Positions 8,432 to 17,969 of a DNA stretch of 64,000 nucleotides are shown one piece after another (position 1 is the stretch's first letter; each line of letters opens with the position of its first letter). The stretch is from Herbidospora daliensis (GTDB taxonomy: Bacteria; Actinomycetota; Actinomycetes; Streptosporangiales; Streptosporangiaceae): positions 372,001-436,000 of the forward strand of contig NZ_BBXF01000005.1 of assembly GCF_001570585.1 (NCBI RefSeq), read 5' to 3'. The position numbers and the translations under genes are program-made. The notes beneath the pieces were generated by a model. That model saw only the letters and a list, made by a program, of their open reading frames with translations, was not told where the DNA came from and ran no database searches.

Positions 8432-9957
8432 GCGTCCCAGCCTCGACACCAGCGTTGGAGGTCCGCGGCCTCGTCAAGCACTATCCGGGGGTGACGGCTC
8501 TTGACGGCGTCGACCTGGTCGTCCGCCAGCACGAAGTCCTCGGTCTGGTCGGTGAGAACGGGGCCGGCAAGTCCACTTTGCTCAAAGCGCTGGTCGGTCT
8601 CGTCGTCCCCGACGCCGGTGAGATCCGGGTCCGCGGCGAAGCGGTCAAGCTGCGCAGCGTCGTCGATGCCGCCGATCACGGCATCGGGATGGTGTTCCAG
8701 GAGCAGTCGCTGGTGCCGAACCTGACCGCGGCGGAGAACATCCTCCTTGGCGGGGAGGGGCCGGGAGTGCGCCGGGGCGTCTATCGCTGGGATGCCATGC
8801 GCCGCCTGGCCCAGGAGCAGCTCGACAAGATCGGCTCGAACATCGACCCTCTGGTCCGCACTGACGCGCTCTCCTTCGCCGACCGGCAGATGGTCGAGAT
8901 CGCGAAGGTGCTGCGCATCGAGCAGCGGAGTCAGCACCCACCGGTGATCGTCCTGGACGAGCCGACGTCGGTGTTGGAGGCCAAGGAGATCGAGACCCTG
9001 TTCGCGCAGATCCGCCGCCTGCGCGAATTCGCCTCGGTCGTCTTCGTCTCCCATCGCCTCGACGAGGTGCTGGAGGTGTGCGACCGCGTGGCGGTGCTGC
9101 GCAACGGCCAGTCGGTCGGCGAGCTCGCCGCGGCCGGAGCCGTCCCCCGCGAGCTGCACCGGATGATGATCGGGTCCACCGGGTCGGACGATCATTACCA
9201 CGAGAACGCCGCGGCCGTCGTCGAGTCCGAGCGACCTCGGCTGACCGTACGCGGGCTGTCGGGCACGTCGTTCCAGGACGTCGACCTGGACGTCGCGGCA
9301 GGAGAGATCGTGGCGATCGTCGGTGTCCACGGATCCGGCCGGGAGGACGTCTGCCGCGCGCTGTTCGGCGCCGAGCCGGTCACCGCCGGCGAGATCCGGA
9401 TGGACGGCAAGAAGATCAATATTTCCGGTACGCGCGCCGCGTGCGCCGCCGGCATCGGCTACGTTCCGGCCGAACGCAAGACGGAAGGCATGGTCGGTCC
9501 GATGTCGGTGGCCGAGAACATGACCCTGGCCAAGCAGCGGTCCCGGTGCGCGGGCCCCTTCGTGGCACCCGGGAAACAGGCCGCCGTGGTGGACCGCTGG
9601 ATCGACCGGCTGTGCATTCGCACACCAGGTCGTGACACCCCCATTCAGCGGCTGTCCGGCGGCAACCAGCAGAAGGTCGTCCTGGCCCGCTGGCTGGTGG
9701 ACGGCGACATCCGCCTGCTTCTGCTGGACCATCCGACGCGCGGCCTGGACATCGGCGCCCGCTCGGAGGTGTACCGGCTGATGCGTGAGCTCGCGGCGAG
9801 CGGGGTCGCCACCGTGCTGCTGGCCGACAGCCTCGAGGAGGCCATCGGCATGGCCGACCGAATCCTCGTCATGAACGACGGACGGGTCGTTTCCGAGGTC
9901 GCCTGCCCGGCCGGCGGCAAGCCGAGCCCTCTGGACCTTGTGAAAGAGATGGTATGA
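8428..9957 (+). CDS. ABC sugar(-acid) transporter ATP-binding protein, two fused ATPase domains (RbsA-like)
   Basis: 509 aa, GTG start overlapping the permease stop. Two nucleotide-binding domains in tandem. Domain 1 has Walker A GENGAGKST, a degenerate signature LSFADRQMVEIAK and Walker B VIVLDEPTS. Domain 2 has a relaxed Walker A (GVHGSGREDV, as usual in the RbsA family), signature LSGGNQQKVVLARW, and Walker B LLLLDHPTRGLD with His in place of the usual catalytic Glu. It should energise import through the two permeases. The His substitution may leave only one fully active site. Confidence 0.88.
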   Translation: MSVPASTPALEVRGLVKHYPGVTALDGVDLVVRQHEVLGLVGENGAGKSTLLKALVGLVVPDAGEIRVRGEAVKLRSVVDAADHGIGMVFQEQSLVPNLTAAENILLGGEGPGVRRGVYRWDAMRRLAQEQLDKIGSNIDPLVRTDALSFADRQMVEIAKVLRIEQRSQHPPVIVLDEPTSVLEAKEIETLFAQIRRLREFASVVFVSHRLDEVLEVCDRVAVLRNGQSVGELAAAGAVPRELHRMMIGSTGSDDHYHENAAAVVESERPRLTVRGLSGTSFQDVDLDVAAGEIVAIVGVHGSGREDVCRALFGAEPVTAGEIRMDGKKINISGTRAACAAGIGYVPAERKTEGMVGPMSVAENMTLAKQRSRCAGPFVAPGKQAAVVDRWIDRLCIRTPGRDTPIQRLSGGNQQKVVLARWLVDGDIRLLLLDHPTRGLDIGARSEVYRLMRELAASGVATVLLADSLEEAIGMADRILVMNDGRVVSEVACPAGGKPSPLDLVKEMV

Positions 9958-10949
9958 GCACTCCCGTCGCCTTGAAGCCGGCCGCCGAGGCCGCAACCGG
10001 TGATGGCGGCCCTCGCCTGGGCCGGCGGCTCACCGGATTCATGCCGCTCATCGCCCTGCTGGCGCTCGTGGTCGCCCTGGCCATCGCCGATCCGGGCTTC
10101 CTGACGCAGCGGAGCCTGACCGCGGTGGCGCGTACGGCCGCGCCCCTCATCGTGCTCGCCGCGGCGGCGACGCTGATCGTCCTCTGCGGAGGGATCGATC
10201 TGTCGATCGCGGCGGTGGCCTCGCTTTCGACCGTCCTGCTGGCCCTCTGGCTGCCGCATCTCGGTGGCCTGGCCACACCCGCGGTCATCCTCGCCGCGGC
10301 GTCCATCGGCGCGGTGCAGGGGGTGGCGCATGTTCTGCTCCGGATACCGTCTTTCATCGTCACCCTGGGCGGGATGAGCATCCTGTCCGCCGTCGCCCTC
10401 GTCGTTTCCGGCGCCGGCACCGTGCGGGTGGTGGACGACTCGACGGTCAAGTGGCTCGAGCTGTACGTCGGCGGCTACGTGCCGATGTCCTTCGTGATGG
10501 CCCTCGTCGTGGTCGCTCTGATCGCCTTGGCGCTGAGGCTCACCCCGCTGCGCAGCTGGATCTCGGCTACGGGGTACTCCGAATCAGCCGCGCGGCTGGC
10601 CGGCACACCGGTTGACCTGGTCAAGATCGGCGCGTTCGTCGTCTCCGGCGCCGGCGCCGGGTTCGCCGCGATCATGCTGGTCTCGCGCCAGTTCAGCGGC
10701 GGTCCCACGATGGCCGACAACCTTCTGCTGCCGGCGGTCGCGGCGATCGTCGTCGGCGGCACCGCCATCACCGGCGGCCACGGCAGCGTGTGGCGGAGCC
10801 TGGCCGGCGCGTTGGTCGTGACGCTGCTCCGGGTCGGGCTGCCGATCGTCGGGGTGCCGTCCGCCTACGAACAGATCCTCTACGGCGTCATCATCGTCAT
10901 CGCCGTCACCCTCACCCTCGACTGGTCGAAAGTGTCGATCATCAAGTAG
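9954..10949 (+). CDS. ABC sugar(-acid) transporter permease 2 (RbsC-like)
   Basis: 331 aa, ATG overlapping the ATPase stop (ATGA). Same RbsC family as permease 1: a cytoplasmic N-terminus of ~30 residues, then ~9 helices, with LIVLCGGIDLSIAAVASLS, SFIVTLGGMSILSAVALVVSG, the cytoplasmic coupling loop SWISATGYSESAARLAGTPV and VGGTAITGGHGSVWRSLAGA. It ends in the typical DWSKVSIIK. Two different permeases flanking the ATPase gene is a known arrangement for this subfamily. Confidence 0.88.
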   Translation: MSTPVALKPAAEAATGDGGPRLGRRLTGFMPLIALLALVVALAIADPGFLTQRSLTAVARTAAPLIVLAAAATLIVLCGGIDLSIAAVASLSTVLLALWLPHLGGLATPAVILAAASIGAVQGVAHVLLRIPSFIVTLGGMSILSAVALVVSGAGTVRVVDDSTVKWLELYVGGYVPMSFVMALVVVALIALALRLTPLRSWISATGYSESAARLAGTPVDLVKIGAFVVSGAGAGFAAIMLVSRQFSGGPTMADNLLLPAVAAIVVGGTAITGGHGSVWRSLAGALVVTLLRVGLPIVGVPSAYEQILYGVIIVIAVTLTLDWSKVSIIK

Positions 10950-10974
10950 TCCCGCCTGTCTATGGAAGGCCGTC

Positions 10975-12471
10975 ATGTCCCACGAGAACTCCCTGCTCCT
11001 GCCAGCCGTCCGATCGTTCCTCTCCTCGCCCAAGCGGTTGCTCATCGGCGGCGAATGGGTGGACGCGAAGGACGGGAGAACGTTTGCCGCCGTCAACCCG
11101 TCGACCGAGGAGTTGCTCGTCGAGGTCGCGCAGGCGTCCGCCGCGGACGTGGATCGCGCGGTCGTGGCCGCTCGCACGGCGTTCGAGTCCCCGTCCCCGT
11201 GGTCGAGAATGACCCCGCGTGACCGCTCCCATCTGCTGTGGCGCATCGGCGACCTCATCGATGCCCATCGCGACGAGTTCGCCCAGCTGGAAGCGCTCGA
11301 CAACGGGAAGCGCGTCGAAGCGGCCCGGGACGGTGACGTGGCCGTCTCCGCTGAGCTCTTCCGTTACTTCGCGGGCTGGGCGACCAAGATGGAGGGCACG
11401 ACCATCCCGATGTCCGTGCCGGGGCGCGAGTTCCACGCGTACACCCGCCGCGAGGCGGTCGGCGTCGTCGCGGGCATCGTGCCGTGGAACTTCCCCCTGC
11501 TGATGGCCTGCTTCAAGATCGTCCCGGCCATCACCGCGGGCAACACCGTCATCCTCAAGCCGGCCGAGCAGACGCCGCTGACGGCGCTGCGCCTCGGTGA
11601 GCTCCTGCTGGAGGCAGGCGTGCCTGCCGGTGTCGTGAACATCCTGCCCGGCTTCGGTGACACCGGGGCCGCGCTGGTCGACCACCCTGGTGTCGACAAG
11701 GTCGCGTTCACCGGCAGCACCGAAGTCGGCAAGAAGATCGCGGCCGCGGCTTCGGGCAACCTCAAGAAGGTCTCCCTCGAGCTCGGCGGCAAGGCTCCCA
11801 ACATCGTCTTCGACGACGCGGACCTCGACGCCGCCATCGCCGGCGCCGTGCTCGGCGGTTACTTCAACGAGGGGCAGTGCTGCGTCAACGGGTCGCGCCT
11901 CTACGTCCAGCGTGGTGTCTTCAACCAGGTCGTCGAAGGAGTGGCCGCGGCCGCGCGCGCGATCAGAGTGGGCGACGGCTTCGACCCGGCCTCGCAGATG
12001 GGGCCGCTCGTCTCCCGGGAGCAGCACGAGAAGGTGCTGGGCTACATCCGTGGCGCGCTGAAGGAAGGCGCCGTGCTGAACGCGGGAAGCGCCGACGCCG
12101 TCGGCGATCGCGGCTTCTTCGTGTCGCCGACGCTCATCACCTCGGTGAACGAGCAGATGGCGGTGCAGACCGACGAGATCTTCGGCCCGGTCGTGACGGC
12201 GCTTCCCTTCGACACCGAGGACGAGGTGGTCGCGGCGGCGAACAACACGGTCTACGGGCTCGCCGCGGGTGTCTGGTCGAGGGACATCGGCACGGCGCAC
12301 CGCGTCGGCGCCCGCCTGCGGGCCGGCACCGTGTGGCTCAACACGTGGCACGCGGACGATGTCACGCTCCCTCGCGGCGGCTTCAAGCAGTCGGGCTGGG
12401 GACGCGAGCTCGGGTCCTTCGGCCTGGACGACTACACCGAGCTGAAGACCGTCATCGCCGAGCTGCGATGA
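10975..12471 (+). CDS. NAD(P)-dependent aldehyde dehydrogenase
   Basis: 498 aa, normal ALDH length, ATG with GGAAGG upstream, 25 bases after the permease. Motifs: [16 protein letters not shown] and [13 protein letters not shown] (cofactor binding), [11 protein letters not shown], the Glu of [11 protein letters not shown], and the catalytic Cys in [11 protein letters not shown], then [12 protein letters not shown] and [13 protein letters not shown]. It oxidises an aldehyde to an acid. As the last gene of the kdu operon it may act on a semialdehyde from uronate catabolism, for example alpha-ketoglutaric semialdehyde in an oxidative branch, but the substrate is inferred only from context. Confidence 0.88.
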   Translation: MSHENSLLLPAVRSFLSSPKRLLIGGEWVDAKDGRTFAAVNPSTEELLVEVAQASAADVDRAVVAARTAFESPSPWSRMTPRDRSHLLWRIGDLIDAHRDEFAQLEALDNGKRVEAARDGDVAVSAELFRYFAGWATKMEGTTIPMSVPGREFHAYTRREAVGVVAGIVPWNFPLLMACFKIVPAITAGNTVILKPAEQTPLTALRLGELLLEAGVPAGVVNILPGFGDTGAALVDHPGVDKVAFTGSTEVGKKIAAAASGNLKKVSLELGGKAPNIVFDDADLDAAIAGAVLGGYFNEGQCCVNGSRLYVQRGVFNQVVEGVAAAARAIRVGDGFDPASQMGPLVSREQHEKVLGYIRGALKEGAVLNAGSADAVGDRGFFVSPTLITSVNEQMAVQTDEIFGPVVTALPFDTEDEVVAAANNTVYGLAAGVWSRDIGTAHRVGARLRAGTVWLNTWHADDVTLPRGGFKQSGWGRELGSFGLDDYTELKTVIAELR

Positions 12472-13021
12472 GAACCCGGCCGCCGGCGAGGTAGGCCCCC
12501 GGAATCGATCCGGCGGGCCGACGTCCAGCTAAACGACCACCAGTGCCGACCTCGGCCGAGGCGGTGGTCGTGGCAGTGGCGCACGTGCTGCTGCGATGCG
12601 ACCAGGAGCGCTACCGGTTACGGACGGCGGCGGCGCGGAACGGTCACCTGTTCCCGTGGCTTTCCGCGATCGCCGTCCCAGCCGGTCTGCAACCGGCAGC
12701 CGCGGCACCTCGGCCCGCCAGGCGCCGACCTGGCACGAACCACTCCGGCCGTCGGCCGATCCGGCCCTCCCGCATGGCTTCGCCGGCGCATCAGGCAATG
12801 ACGGGCCTGGCTACCCGCCGGCTATTTGGCAGGCCCGAACTCCATACAGGGCCGAGGCTGAGCATTTTCATAGATGCGTTTCACATATGCGAATCGATCG
12901 ACAGATCGATTCATGTGGGTGGACGTAGTTCTTGACGCTGCATTCCGTGCGACATACCGTCAGGGCGCCGTGGTTGGTTCGTACTCCTCCCCCACCCCCC
13001 AGCCAGCCCCAAGGGATCCCT
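12472..13021. other. 550-base intergenic region, no convincing gene
   Basis: Short open frames here on both strands show no recognisable motif and no ribosome binding site, so I call none. The left two thirds is featureless GC-rich sequence. The right third is AT-richer and holds the promoter and operator elements of the downstream oxidase gene (listed separately). Confidence 0.5.
12880..12960 (+). promoter_or_regulatory. Promoter, IclR-like site and perfect inverted repeat before the oxidase gene
   Basis: The -35 TTGACG (12932-12937) and -10 TACCGT (12955-12960) are 17 bases apart; the -10 is identical to that of kduI. TTCACATATGCGAA (12880-12893) matches the operators at the tautomerase and kduI. 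It overlaps by three bases a perfect 9-bp inverted repeat, GAATCGATC-N4-GATCGATTC (12891-12912). AAGGGA precedes the ATG at 13022. Confidence 0.55.
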
Positions 13022-16000
13022 ATGAAAGCGCCCCTCAGGTCTGCCCGTTCCCACCTCTCCCCTCGTTTCGGCCGACTGTCCAGAGGCTTATCCGGCCGGG
13101 CCACCGCGGCGTTCGTCGCAGTGCTGGTGGCCGTCGCCGGGTTGGTGGCCCCCGCCACCCCAGCCCTCGCCGCCCCCGACGACGACGGGCGGCTCAGCAT
13201 CCTGCTGTTCTACAAGCCCAATTTCCACGCCTCGAATGTGCAGGCGCGGCAGGCCGTGCGCGACCTGGCCGCCCAGCTCGGCACCCAATACGGCCAGCCG
13301 GTCGACATCCAGGAGACCGACGACCCGGCGGCTTTCACCACCGCCAACCTCGCCGTTCGCGACACCGTGGTCTTCGCCCAAACCGGTGGCGTGCTGTTCA
13401 ACGCGGCCCAGCGCGCCGCGCTCGAGAGCTACATCCGCGGTGGCGGCGGCTTCATGGGCCTGCACTACACCGGATGGTCGGTCGGTGAGAGCGAGCACGA
13501 CGTCAACCCGTTCTACGCCCGCCTCGTCGGCGCCGTTTCCGAAGGGCACCCGGAGAATCCCGGGGTCCGGCCGGGCCGCGTGTTCGTGAAGGACACCGGC
13601 CACCCGCTCACGCAGGGCGTGACGACCAGCGTCACCCGCAGCGACGAGTGGTACGACTGGGTCGTCAACCCGGCTCCCTGGGTGCGCACCCTGATCGAGG
13701 CTGACGAAACCTCGTACGGCATGGGCCGGCAGGGCACCATGCACCCGGTCACCTGGTGCCAGCAGATCGACTCCGGCCGGTCCTGGTATACGTCCATGGG
13801 GCACGAGGGCACCGCCTATTCCGAGGCGTACATGCGCGCTCAGATGAAGAACGGTCTGGCCTACGCCGCCAAACTGCTGGCCGCGGACTGTTCGCCGCCG
13901 GTCAAGGACCAGGCCGGCGCCTGGAGCGGCGTGACGCCCTGGCCGCTGGTTCCGATCAACATGGCGCTGACCTCCGACGGCAGGGTGCAGTCGTTCGGGA
14001 GCGTCGGCGGCTGGGGGAACGACACCACGCCTTACGACTGGACCGGCAACGACGCGGTCACCCAGGGCGGCCAGATGGAGGTCGACATCTGGGATCCGGC
14101 CACCCCGCGCACGCTGGCGAACCTGCGCAGCGGCATCCTCCCGAACACCACGTACACCGATCTGTTCTGCGCCATGCAGGTGCAGAGCCCGCACGACCAC
14201 TCCACCATGACGGTCGGCGGCGATGACGGCATGGGCGGCAACGCGCCCAACGACGGCGCGATCGGCGTCACGAGCTACTCCACCAACAACGGGCTGCAGA
14301 ACGAGGCGCCCATGAACTTCCCCCGGTGGTACCCGACGGGCACCACGATGCCCAACGGAGACGTCGTCGTTCAGGGTGGCAGCCTCACCGGCGGGCCCGG
14401 CGGGCGCGGGGTCCTCACTCCGGAGATCTACACCCCGGAGCAGGGCTCGGGCTGGAAGAAGCTCGACGGCGCCAGAAGCCCGGCCGCCTACGGCGACGGC
14501 GGCAACGACCACGCGGGCGCGGACGAGAACCGCTGGTGGTACCCGCGTGCGTTCGTCGCCCCGACGACCGGGACGCTGTTCAACATCAGCGGCACGCAGA
14601 TGTTCGAGCTGAACCCCGCCGGCAACGGCGGCACCGGCCAACTGACCCTCCGCGGCACCCTGCCGTCAGGCATCGCCAACCAGGGCGCCAACGGCAACCC
14701 GGTCGGCGCCACCTCCACCGCCACGATGTTCCGCCCCGGCAAGATCCTCCAGGTCGGCGGCGGCTGGTGGGCCAATGGCGGCGGCCCGGATGGCGCTCGC
14801 GCCGGCTTCGTCGTCGACATCACCGGCGGCACCGCCAACCCGGTCGTCACCGCGACCCAGCCGATGAAGTACCAGCGCCACTGGGCGACCTCGACGCTCC
14901 TGCCCGACGGCAGGGTGCTGGTCACCGGGGGCGGCCGGGAGAACAACGGCAACGGCGGGTACGTCACCAACCCCGAAATCTGGGACCCGGTCACCGGCAA
15001 CTGGACCGAGGTCATCATCCCCCAGGAGCGGGCCCGGCTCTACCACTCCACGGCCCTGCTCCTGCCCGACGGCCGCGTGATGGTCGGCGGCGGCGGTACT
15101 CCCGGTCCGCGCAACTACACCGACGTGGAGTACTACTCGCCGGGATACCTGTTCAACGGCAACCAGGCCGCCCCGCGACCGGTGATCAGCGCCGCACCAC
15201 AGAAGATCGGCTACAACGGCGCCTTCCCGATCACGGCGACCGGCACCGTCTCCCGGGTCACGCTGGTCCGCAACGGTTCCGTGACGCACGGGTTCAACAA
15301 CGACCAGAATTTCCAGGACCTCGCCTTCAGCCAGTCCGGTGGCACGGTGAACATCACCGCGCCGCTCAACGGCAACTACGCACCGCCCGGTTCGTACATG
15401 CTGTTCATCTGGGACAACACCGGCACCCCATCGGTCGCGAAGATCGTGAAGATCGACCCCTCGGTGGTCATGACCCAGCTGAACCCGCGGGTGGTCGACC
15501 AGTTCGAGTACCCGCGGCTGCCCGCGGAGTGGCGTACCAACAACCCCCCGGCCACCGTCGACGTCGCCCCCGGCAACTCCCGGATGGTGCCCTGGGCAGT
15601 GGCGAGCCAGGTCCAGCTGGTGCGCGGCAACGCCACCGGTCAGGGTGGCCTCGGCTACACGGGATACCAGCTGGCTCTGGGCGGCTCCGGCACTGTCAGC
15701 CGCACGGTCAGCGATCTCACCCCTGGAAGCACCTACCGGATCTCGCTGCGTTACGCACGCGACGCCCGAACGTCCGGGAGCGCCGCGGCGACGGGAACAC
15801 TGTCGATCGGCAGCCTGAACGCGACACTCACCGCCACGACGGCCCTGCCGTCGACCGCCGCCTACGGCACGTACGCCGCCACCTTCACCGCCGCGACGGC
15901 TTCCCAGGTGCTCACCCTGAGAGGCACCGCCGGCGGCCTGATGATCGACGACCTGGTGATCGTGGGCGACAACCCGCCACCGCCGGCCACCGGTGTCCCG

Positions 16001-17323
16001 ATCCGGTACGAGTTCGAAGAGGGGACGGGCACGACCGTCGCCAACACCGGCACGGCGGGCTCGGCCGGGGCCGCCGTCCTGACGGGAACCACCGGCTGGT
16101 CTGCCAACGGCGTGCTCGGCAAGGCGGTCAACCTGCCCGGCGGCAGCACCGCCAACGCCGTCGATCTGCCCGACAACCTGCTCCAGGGCGCGGCGAACTT
16201 CTCCACGGCGCTCTGGGTGCGCCCCGATGTGAAGAACAACTGGACCGGCTTGTTCCACATCGGTGACGGGCTCGGCTCGGCCGGAAGCTACTACCAGATC
16301 CAGATGCAGACCCAGGCGAGCGGGAGCACCGGGCTCGCCGTCACCTTCAAGGGCAAGACCGGCCCCGAGGAGAGGGTCTACGCCAGCCCGGCACAGGACG
16401 TGGCCGCCAACCAGTGGAACCACGTCGCCTTCACCCGCCAGGGCCCGATCGGCACGCTGTACCTCAACGGACAGGTCGTCGCGACGCGTACCGACCTGAC
16501 CGTCGGAATGACCGAAGTCGGCCCGACGGCCGACAACTGGCTGGGCCGCAACGGATATCCCGACGCGGCGTTCGACGGTCTGATCGACGATGTCCGGTTG
16601 TACACCTCCGCATTGACCGCGGCGGACGTCGCGGGGATGTACAACGAAGGCGTCTCGGTCCGGTACACCTTCGACGAGGGCGCGGGCACCACCGCCGGGA
16701 ACACCGGCGCGAAGTCGTCGATCGGGGCGGCGACGTTGCTGGGCACGACGTCGTGGAACACGGCCGGCCGTTACGGTGCCGCGGTGAACCTGCCCGGCGG
16801 TGCGGCGACCTCGGGCAACGAGGTCCGGCTGCCCGACAACATCGAGGCAGGGCTGACCAATCAGTTCACCGTGTCCTTCTGGGCACGCCCGGACACGCTG
16901 CCGAGCTGGGTGCCGCTGGTCCAGATCGGCAGCAGCACGGACACGTTCTTCCTGCTCCAGTCGGCCACGAGCGGCGGAACCACCGGGTTCGGGGCCACCT
17001 TCAAGGCGCCTGGGGTGGCCACACAGGAACGGCTCCTGCTGGGAGCGGGCAAGGATCTGCCGCTCAACGCGTGGACGCACGTGACGTTCACGCAGAACGG
17101 CTCGACCGGGAAGATCTACTTCAACGGTGTCCTTCAGGCCACCCGTACCGATTTCACCATCAGCATCGGTGACGTGGGCGTGGGCGGCAACACCACGGCC
17201 AACTTCATCGGCGGGACGAGCTGGGGCGACTCACGGTTCGACGGCCTGATCGACGACTTCCGTCTGTACGGTTACGAGCTCAGCGCGGAGCAGGTGACGC
17301 AGCTGCACGCGGGTCGCCGATGA
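13022..17323 (+). CDS. Secreted multidomain protein: ThuA + copper-radical oxidase (galactose/glyoxal oxidase-like) + two LamG domains
   Basis: 1433 aa. A signal peptide (~1-50) ends in ALA before APDDDGR. Residues ~55-275 are a ThuA/trehalose-utilisation-type domain (SILLFYKPNFHASN, GGFMGLHYTGW). Residues ~295-840 are a kelch-type galactose-oxidase-like propeller with C-terminal early-set domain (DUF1929: YYSPGYLFNG, PPGSYMLFIWDN). The copper-radical site looks complete: Cys383 (LFCAMQ), Tyr437 (RWYPTG), Tyr674-His675 (LYHSTA) and His756 (VTHGFNND). A carbohydrate-binding-like beta domain (~850-990) and two LamG/concanavalin-like domains (~1000-1210 and ~1215-1430; YEFEEGTG, YTFDEGAG) follow. 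It probably oxidises a sugar or aldehyde on polysaccharide outside the cell, making peroxide. Promoter elements link it to the kdu locus. Confidence 0.85.
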   Translation: MKAPLRSARSHLSPRFGRLSRGLSGRATAAFVAVLVAVAGLVAPATPALAAPDDDGRLSILLFYKPNFHASNVQARQAVRDLAAQLGTQYGQPVDIQETDDPAAFTTANLAVRDTVVFAQTGGVLFNAAQRAALESYIRGGGGFMGLHYTGWSVGESEHDVNPFYARLVGAVSEGHPENPGVRPGRVFVKDTGHPLTQGVTTSVTRSDEWYDWVVNPAPWVRTLIEADETSYGMGRQGTMHPVTWCQQIDSGRSWYTSMGHEGTAYSEAYMRAQMKNGLAYAAKLLAADCSPPVKDQAGAWSGVTPWPLVPINMALTSDGRVQSFGSVGGWGNDTTPYDWTGNDAVTQGGQMEVDIWDPATPRTLANLRSGILPNTTYTDLFCAMQVQSPHDHSTMTVGGDDGMGGNAPNDGAIGVTSYSTNNGLQNEAPMNFPRWYPTGTTMPNGDVVVQGGSLTGGPGGRGVLTPEIYTPEQGSGWKKLDGARSPAAYGDGGNDHAGADENRWWYPRAFVAPTTGTLFNISGTQMFELNPAGNGGTGQLTLRGTLPSGIANQGANGNPVGATSTATMFRPGKILQVGGGWWANGGGPDGARAGFVVDITGGTANPVVTATQPMKYQRHWATSTLLPDGRVLVTGGGRENNGNGGYVTNPEIWDPVTGNWTEVIIPQERARLYHSTALLLPDGRVMVGGGGTPGPRNYTDVEYYSPGYLFNGNQAAPRPVISAAPQKIGYNGAFPITATGTVSRVTLVRNGSVTHGFNNDQNFQDLAFSQSGGTVNITAPLNGNYAPPGSYMLFIWDNTGTPSVAKIVKIDPSVVMTQLNPRVVDQFEYPRLPAEWRTNNPPATVDVAPGNSRMVPWAVASQVQLVRGNATGQGGLGYTGYQLALGGSGTVSRTVSDLTPGSTYRISLRYARDARTSGSAAATGTLSIGSLNATLTATTALPSTAAYGTYAATFTAATASQVLTLRGTAGGLMIDDLVIVGDNPPPPATGVPIRYEFEEGTGTTVANTGTAGSAGAAVLTGTTGWSANGVLGKAVNLPGGSTANAVDLPDNLLQGAANFSTALWVRPDVKNNWTGLFHIGDGLGSAGSYYQIQMQTQASGSTGLAVTFKGKTGPEERVYASPAQDVAANQWNHVAFTRQGPIGTLYLNGQVVATRTDLTVGMTEVGPTADNWLGRNGYPDAAFDGLIDDVRLYTSALTAADVAGMYNEGVSVRYTFDEGAGTTAGNTGAKSSIGAATLLGTTSWNTAGRYGAAVNLPGGAATSGNEVRLPDNIEAGLTNQFTVSFWARPDTLPSWVPLVQIGSSTDTFFLLQSATSGGTTGFGATFKAPGVATQERLLLGAGKDLPLNAWTHVTFTQNGSTGKIYFNGVLQATRTDFTISIGDVGVGGNTTANFIGGTSWGDSRFDGLIDDFRLYGYELSAEQVTQLHAGRR

Positions 17324-17348
17324 GCGCGCCGTCCTGGTAGGACACACA

Positions 17349-17379
17349 CTTGGGCTCCGGGAAATTCCCGGGGCCCAAG
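17349..17379. terminator. Terminator hairpin after the oxidase gene
   Basis: Arms of 15 bases (CTTGGGCTCCGGGAA / TTCCCGGGGCCCAAG) are separated by one base and pair fully apart from one G-U wobble. It lies 26 bases past the oxidase stop and before the converging MarR gene. There is no T-run, as is common in actinomycetes. Confidence 0.7.
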
Positions 17380-17427
17380 TCGTGGGCGGTCATCAGCCGT
17401 GCTGGTGGACCCCCGTTCGAGAGCGGG

Positions 17428-17946
17428 TCACCTCTGCTCGGCGCGGGACGGGAGATCTTCAGCGGAAAGGCTCCACAGCCGGGTGAGAAGCTCACGAAGC
17501 TGACCGAATTCGCCGGGATCGAGACGCTGGGCGAGCTCCTCCTCAAGGCTTGCCAAGTGAACCAGTGCGCGACGGCGGCGCTGTTCTCCGGCGGGGGTGG
17601 GGACGAGCAGGCGGTCGCGCCTGGAGTCGGGATCGGGCAGAACGGCCAGGATTCCGGCGTCGGTGAGTTCACGAGAAATGGTGTGGATGTGCTGGCGGCT
17701 GACGCCCATGGCGCGGGCGATCTCAGCGGGTCGGCTGCCTTCGGGGCGCAGGTAGGAGACGACCATTGCGGCGGCGGCGCTGATGGGAGGTTCACCGTCC
17801 TCGACGGCCGTGGCGTTGAGTCGGTCGGTGAACCACCGGAAGCCGTCGCGCAACAGCACTGCCAGCGGCGGCCGCGCCGCTGTCGCCGGCCAGACGTCGT
17901 CGTTCGAAAGCGGGCCGTCCGGGTGAGGGCGGGGTTCGGGTTGCAT
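17428..17946 (-). CDS. MarR-family transcriptional regulator
   Basis: 172 aa from the ATG at 17946, which has GGAGG five bases upstream. The winged helix-turn-helix (~50-125) contains PPISAAAAMVVSYL, SRPAEIARAMGVSRQHIHTISREL and the basic wing DPDSRRDRLLVPT, followed by a C-terminal dimerisation helix (LVHLASLEEELAQRL). It is divergent from the FAD monooxygenase gene, and a 10-bp inverted repeat lies between them. MarR proteins usually repress such a neighbour until an aromatic ligand binds, and I infer that here. Confidence 0.85.
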   Translation of the reverse strand: MQPEPRPHPDGPLSNDDVWPATAARPPLAVLLRDGFRWFTDRLNATAVEDGEPPISAAAAMVVSYLRPEGSRPAEIARAMGVSRQHIHTISRELTDAGILAVLPDPDSRRDRLLVPTPAGEQRRRRALVHLASLEEELAQRLDPGEFGQLRELLTRLWSLSAEDLPSRAEQR

Positions 17947-17969
17947 GGCGCCTCCTTCGACACCTACTC

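Noticed and set aside
4652-12471. A complete pectin degradation pathway
   Set aside because: Only the isomerase, reductase, importer and a dehydrogenase are present; no lyase, KDG kinase or aldolase is in the window, so the full pathway cannot be claimed.
12543-12935. 130-codon open frame after the aldehyde dehydrogenase gene
   Set aside because: No ribosome binding site, no recognisable motif, and it runs into the operator and promoter of the oxidase gene.
17395-17427. tRNA-like GTTCGA stretch near 17415
   Set aside because: The flanks do not form acceptor, anticodon and T arms; it is ordinary intergenic sequence.
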